From: Sandaracinaceae bacterium
GTDB lineage: Bacteria > Myxococcota_A > Polyangia > Polyangiales > Sandaracinaceae
Assembly (NCBI GenBank): GCA_019637095.1
Contig: JAHBWG010000058.1
Coordinates: 1-61,900 of the forward strand
DNA: 61,900 nt
Reading direction: 5' to 3'
The translations under genes and the position numbers were made by a program. How positions within the stretch are numbered: position 1 is the stretch's first letter; every line of letters starts with the position of its first letter. The notes under the pieces are model-generated. The model worked only from the letters and a program-made list of their open reading frames with translations, was not told where the DNA came from and did no database searches. This document shows, piece after piece, positions 59,938 to 61,900 of the stretch.

Positions 59938-60303
59938 GCGCCGCGTTCTACCACGAACCGCCGCGCGCTCCCGGCGCTCGGAGCGCACGCGCCCGAGCGC
60001 GAGACCGCGGTCGCGCTCGAACAGGCGACGTCGCGCCGGTCGGGCGCGCTACCCGTCGCGGATCATCACGCGGCGCCGCGCTTGGCCATCACGCCGCGCT
60101 GCGCTTGGCGACCTCCACGAGCAGCGCGAGCGCCTCGACCAGCGGATTGTGCCCACGCTCCTAGAGTATACGAGCCGCACAGCCTGGCAGCCCACCTCGA
60201 GCGACGCGCGCCGGTAGCGGAGCACCTGGGGCGCCCCGCTGCCTCACCCCGCGTCCCAGGCGTAGGCTGCGGCGCGCCGCGAGCGCCGGCGCGACGATCT
60301 CCG
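59938..60303. other. divergent intergenic region
   Basis: This gap lies between the divergent starts of the EF-hand gene and the RCC1-like gene. It holds an AT-rich CTAGAGTATACGAG stretch near 60160-60174 and no convincing frame. A minus-strand Arg/Ala/Gly-rich run is most likely noise. Confidence 0.35.
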
Positions 60304-60359
60304 GAGCGGCCAGGAAACCGCGTTCCCGAACGGACGACAGTCCGTCCGCATGGCCGCTC
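60304..60359. promoter_or_regulatory. nested inverted repeats before the RCC1-like gene
   Basis: A 9-bp perfect inverted repeat (GAGCGGCCA at 60304-60312, TGGCCGCTC at 60351-60359) encloses a smaller one (ACGGAC-GACA-GTCCGT, 60330-60345). It lies 56 bases before the start at 60415 and could be an operator, an attenuator-like hairpin or a terminator of an upstream transcript. Confidence 0.4.
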
Positions 60360-60414
60360 GAGCCCTCGATGTCGTCTTCTCCGGCGTGGCGCCGTCCGCT
60401 AGGCTGCGAGCCTC

Positions 60415-61512
60415 GTGGGTCGGGAGATGATCGGGGCCACCATTTCGCGCGCGCGCGCCACGACGGATGCACTCGTCCCCGTCTCGATCTGTCTGCTTCT
60501 CGGGGCCGCCTGCGCGCGGCCGCCCGGGGAGTCCGGTAAGACTCGAATCGCGCACCCGCCGACCGGCTCGAGCCTGCACCTCCTCGAGGAACCTCCGCTC
60601 GCCTGCGGTCTCGAGAAGGGGGCAGTGCGCTGCGTCAGCCCCGACGGCATCGCCACCCGGTTCGAGGTCGACGAGCCGATCGTCGCCCTCGCCGGCAGCG
60701 TCTACCACCTTTGCGCGCTCGGCCTGTCAGGCGCCGTACGCTGCGCCGGCCAGGTCTACGCGCCTCCAGCGCTCGCGGAGGAGGCTGCCCGCTCCAGCTT
60801 CCACGCTCCGCTCGCGATCCCGCTGCCGGGGCCTGCGCGCTCCCTCATCGCTTCTTCGCATCGCACTTGCGCAGTGCATGCCACCGGCCGGGTCACCTGC
60901 TGGTCCCCCATGGAGCTGAGCACGTACCCCGCCACCGCCCACGCCCGGATGGGCCGCCTCGCTCCGTTCATGGGGCCCGAGCCACCACAGAGGCGCCAAC
61001 ACCCGTCCGCAGGTAGCGGTCGCGAGAAGGCTTTCCTGCAGCACGTGTCCCTCCTGGACATCGTCGCCGCCCACGACGCGCTCGAGTTCTGCTGTGCCGT
61101 CGAGGCGCACGGAGCCGTGCACTGTTATCGATGGAGCGGACTCCCCATCCCGCCGTCACGGACGCTCCAACTAACTCCGCTCTCGCTCTACTGCACGTGG
61201 GCCGGCTGTTGCGCACGTGGCACCACCGGCGCCTTGGAATGCTGGGCGGCCGAGCGTGAAGTCGCCGCGATCCTCCCGCTCGCTACTGCGACCTTCGCGT
61301 TCGGCGCCGACACGCTGTGCTTCACCACTCGCCGCGCGGAAGGTGGGTGCCACCGCGTCATGTGCATGGCCACGCCGTGGATCCAGCCGGACGACCCGAG
61401 GACGTACCTGGCTAGCGTCGAACCGCCGGCCCCTGGCTCCCCCTTCTACGGATTGGGCCCGGCGCCCATCTCCCTCTGTATCGATCTCCCGAGGACGGGA
61501 CCGAATGCGTGA
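60415..61512 (+). CDS. RCC1-repeat-like lipoprotein
   Basis: A 365-residue protein with GTG at 60415 (ATG at 60427 is possible but GGGAG would touch it). The leader SRARATTDALVPVSICLLLG then AAC gives a lipobox. The body contains recurring CxL/CAV...G.V.CW units: LCALGLSGAVRCAGQVY, TCAVHATGRVTCWSP, CCAVEAHGAVHCYRW and CCARGTTGALECWAA. These are the degenerate RCC1/beta-propeller blades common in myxobacterial lipoproteins, each holding a cysteine pair. Codon use is less GC-biased than the window average. The next gene overlaps its stop by 8 bases. Confidence 0.8.
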   Translation: MGREMIGATISRARATTDALVPVSICLLLGAACARPPGESGKTRIAHPPTGSSLHLLEEPPLACGLEKGAVRCVSPDGIATRFEVDEPIVALAGSVYHLCALGLSGAVRCAGQVYAPPALAEEAARSSFHAPLAIPLPGPARSLIASSHRTCAVHATGRVTCWSPMELSTYPATAHARMGRLAPFMGPEPPQRRQHPSAGSGREKAFLQHVSLLDIVAAHDALEFCCAVEAHGAVHCYRWSGLPIPPSRTLQLTPLSLYCTWAGCCARGTTGALECWAAEREVAAILPLATATFAFGADTLCFTTRRAEGGCHRVMCMATPWIQPDDPRTYLASVEPPAPGSPFYGLGPAPISLCIDLPRTGPNA

Positions 61513-61900
61513 CGTCATCATCGCCCCCAGCCGCGACTACTCGAGGGGCGCCGACCGAGCGCCCACGTTCCTTGCTGCCTACGCTGCGAGGGTCGATTGG
61601 GATGACCGCCAGGCCACCCCAGAAGTCGCGTCCTCGCGCACGAACCCGGGACCGCGAACAGCACTGGGACCCAACGCCACCAGCGTGGCACGAGGGCGCA
61701 TTCAGACACAGACCATCATGGCAAGCTATGTCAACAAACCATCGCCACTCACTGCCGATGCGGTGCTCGCGGAGACCTTTGAGGCGTTCGAACGAGCGGT
61801 CGGTTGGGCCGGCCAGGGAGGCCGACTGGCCGTGGGACTCGGCCACGGCGTTACGACCGCTGGGCAACTCTATCTCGCCATGGCCCCCCTGCGCTTCTTC
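61505..61900 (+). CDS. hypothetical protein, 3' end beyond the window
   Basis: An open frame from the ATG at 61505 runs to the end of the window without a stop (132 residues so far). It overlaps the end of the lipoprotein gene by 8 bases, a sign of coupling. No signal peptide. The visible end reads SYVNKPSPLTADAVLAETFE, AFERAVGWAGQGGRLAVGLG and HGVTTAGQLYLAMAP, which looks like a globular enzyme or effector domain, but no family is recognised. G/C bias is weaker than in core genes. Confidence 0.6.
   Translation, partial: MRDVIIAPSRDYSRGADRAPTFLAAYAARVDWDDRQATPEVASSRTNPGPRTALGPNATSVARGRIQTQTIMASYVNKPSPLTADAVLAETFEAFERAVGWAGQGGRLAVGLGHGVTTAGQLYLAMAPLRFF

Overview
The window is very GC-rich DNA from what looks like a myxobacterium (Myxococcota, probably the Polyangiales/Sandaracinus side). 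This is inferred from three large Ser/Thr kinases with PEGA, pre-peptidase-like or multi-membrane modules, many lipoproteins with Asp/Ala/Gly linkers or a GTETGNPP start, a TIGR02147-type regulator, TPR/receiver-like proteins and extreme G/C at third codon positions. No phage, insertion sequence or CRISPR array is recognisable. There is one tRNA (anticodon CAT) at 50592-50665.

Layout. 0.2-9.6 kb: a small repeat array, a lipoprotein, a SixA-like phosphatase, a CBS-pair protein, a lipoprotein, a kinase, an M1 aminopeptidase lipoprotein, an inverted-topology kinase and an OmpA lipoprotein. 9.7-17.4 kb: SelO, 4-alpha-glucanotransferase, cysteine synthase, a long disordered receiver-like/TPR membrane protein and a secreted protein. 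17.6-24.0 kb: a beta-propeller lipoprotein, a Phd-PIN toxin-antitoxin pair, a radical SAM-radical SAM-Gfo/Idh/MocA fusion, a deoxyhypusine-synthase-like enzyme and a TPR-like membrane protein. 24.1-30.0 kb: archease, a zinc-ribbon membrane protein and RtcB, with a foreign-looking 3.4-kb block inserted between the last two and bounded by 37-bp direct repeats. 30-36.5 kb: a channel with an abnormal selectivity filter, gene remnants, a frameshifted lipoprotein, a PEGA kinase and a HepT/MntA pair. 36.7-43.6 kb: a lipase-like hydrolase, a bestrophin, an RlmN-like enzyme running into tolQ-tolR-tolA-like genes, and lipoproteins. 43.8-48.4 kb: a 1525-residue ALDH-aminotransferase-GNAT-aminotransferase protein. 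48.5-61.9 kb: a secreted protein, a GGDEF protein, the tRNA, a TetR operon, twin zinc-ribbon proteins, a TIGR02147/lipoprotein/Cys-rich-repeat cluster, a cupin, a Uma2 nuclease, an EF-hand membrane protein, an RCC1-like lipoprotein and a gene running off the end.

Genes that appear to work together: archease activates RtcB (RNA ligation); tolQ, tolR and the tolA-like gene form an envelope-energising complex; Phd/PIN and MntA/HepT are two toxin-antitoxin modules; the double radical SAM fusion sits directly downstream of the DHS-like enzyme; and the four-domain protein packs acyl transfer, transamination and aldehyde oxidation into one chain, as in the arginine succinyltransferase logic.

The strongest unexplained signals are (i) a 27-bp intergenic repeat, core GACGATCCTCGTC, present six times in one orientation, once supplying a possible start codon and once next to a degraded gene; (ii) the direct-repeat-bounded block splitting archease/zinc-ribbon from rtcB; (iii) the double radical SAM oxidoreductase fusion; (iv) the four-domain fusion whose second aminotransferase lacks its PLP lysine; and (v) the channel whose filter reads TVAANEP instead of TVGYGD. 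All functional statements rest on motif recognition by eye; no database search was run.
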